Below, one piece after another: positions 20,562 to 20,780 of a stretch of DNA of 20,780 nt. A program made the translations under genes and the position numbers. Each line of letters opens with the position of its first letter. Within the stretch, counting starts at the first letter, position 1. The DNA lies in the IMG/VR virus record IMGVR_UViG_3300031622_000568, positions 1 through 20,780 of that record; one strand, 5' to 3'. The stretch is from a virus. The notes beneath the pieces are model-generated. The model did no database searches. It was not told the DNA's origin and saw nothing but the letters and a program-made list of their open reading frames with translations.

Positions 20562-20780
20562 ATGAGAGATCCTAAGTTATGGCTATTTGGAGATAGCTTT
20601 AGTATACCTTGTTTATCTGATAAGTCTGAAGAACAGTTTTCTGCAGACTGGCAATGGAGTGTAGTATTGTCAGAAAAGTTAAACAGGAAGCTGCTAGTAA
20701 TGGCAGAGTATGGTGTATCAAACGATTGGATACTATTAAAATTTAAACAGGCCTTGGAGCAGTTTAGCCCAGGTGATAAA
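20562..20780 (+). CDS. SGNH/GDSL-hydrolase-like protein (3' truncated)
   Basis: A frame starts at ATG 20562, directly after the helicase stop, and runs off the right edge (73 codons visible). Residues 5-14 read KLWLFGDSFS, the block I GDS motif with the candidate nucleophile serine of SGNH hydrolases (esterases and acyl or acetyl hydrolases). The following WQWSVVLSEKL...AEYGVSNDWI fits block II, where a conserved Gly and nearby Asn build the oxyanion hole (G-x-S-N). The remaining catalytic His lies beyond the window. A role in removing acetyl groups from a surface glycan is possible but unproven. Confidence 0.62.
   Translation, partial: MRDPKLWLFGDSFSIPCLSDKSEEQFSADWQWSVVLSEKLNRKLLVMAEYGVSNDWILLKFKQALEQFSPGDK

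Overview
The window is a compact, AT-rich, almost gap-free stretch of a T4-like (Tevenvirinae-type) myovirus genome. The T4-family DNA metabolism proteins show this: a UvsY-like recombination mediator, UvsW helicase, gp61-type primase, gp41-type replicative helicase and a probable gp62 clamp-loader subunit. Genes overlap by a few bases, nearly all lie on one strand, and many proteins are small and of unknown function. The AT-rich composition, together with peptide deformylase, a SufT/MIP18-type Fe-S protein, a NodU/CmcH-type carbamoyltransferase and a BppU-like virion protein, points to a marine phage of the cyanophage/pelagiphage kind. The host cannot be fixed from the sequence. No tRNA, CRISPR array, insertion sequence or integrase was seen, and no gene-free gap exceeds about 60 bases.

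Layout. (1) 1-636: the 3' end of an acidic protein gene, then uvsY, which carries a striking 11-bp perfect hairpin. (2) 698-6905: a surface-glycan island with two methyltransferases, a cytidylyltransferase-cupin fusion, two GT-A-like glycosyltransferases and three divergent copies of a polysaccharide-biosynthesis-like domain, one of them fused to a glycosyltransferase. (3) 6923-10119: a recombination operon behind a perfect TTGACA-17-TATAAT promoter, with a HARP-like unknown, UvsW and a small unknown. (4) 10131-11393: a cupin, a YhhQ/VUT-family transporter and a small unknown. (5) 11390-15610: CMP-Kdo synthetase-like enzyme, gp62-like protein, C2HC zinc-finger protein, SufT-like protein, peptide deformylase, a 188-residue miniature of the bacterial DnaE polymerase core, a methyltransferase and two small membrane proteins. 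(6) 15600-15971: the only minus-strand gene. (7) 16002-16793: a virion structural protein. (8) 16829-20780: primase, a 41-aa protein, a carbamoyltransferase, a 58-aa protein, gp41 helicase and the start of an SGNH-hydrolase-like gene.

How the parts fit. UvsY, UvsW, gp61, gp41 and gp62 belong to the recombination-dependent replication machinery of T4-like phages. The glycan island and the CMP-Kdo synthetase-like enzyme probably alter host lipopolysaccharide or decorate the virion. Deformylase, the SufT-like protein and the transporter look like host-support or DNA-modification accessory genes. Three replication-gene starts lie only 5-6 nt downstream of a strong sigma70-type -10 box, so their mRNAs are probably leaderless.

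The most unusual items are the miniature DnaE with its catalytic aspartates kept, the leaderless promoter family, the hairpin inside uvsY, the triplicated glycan domain with an internal Shine-Dalgarno at the fusion joint, and the carbamoyltransferase that lacks its second domain.
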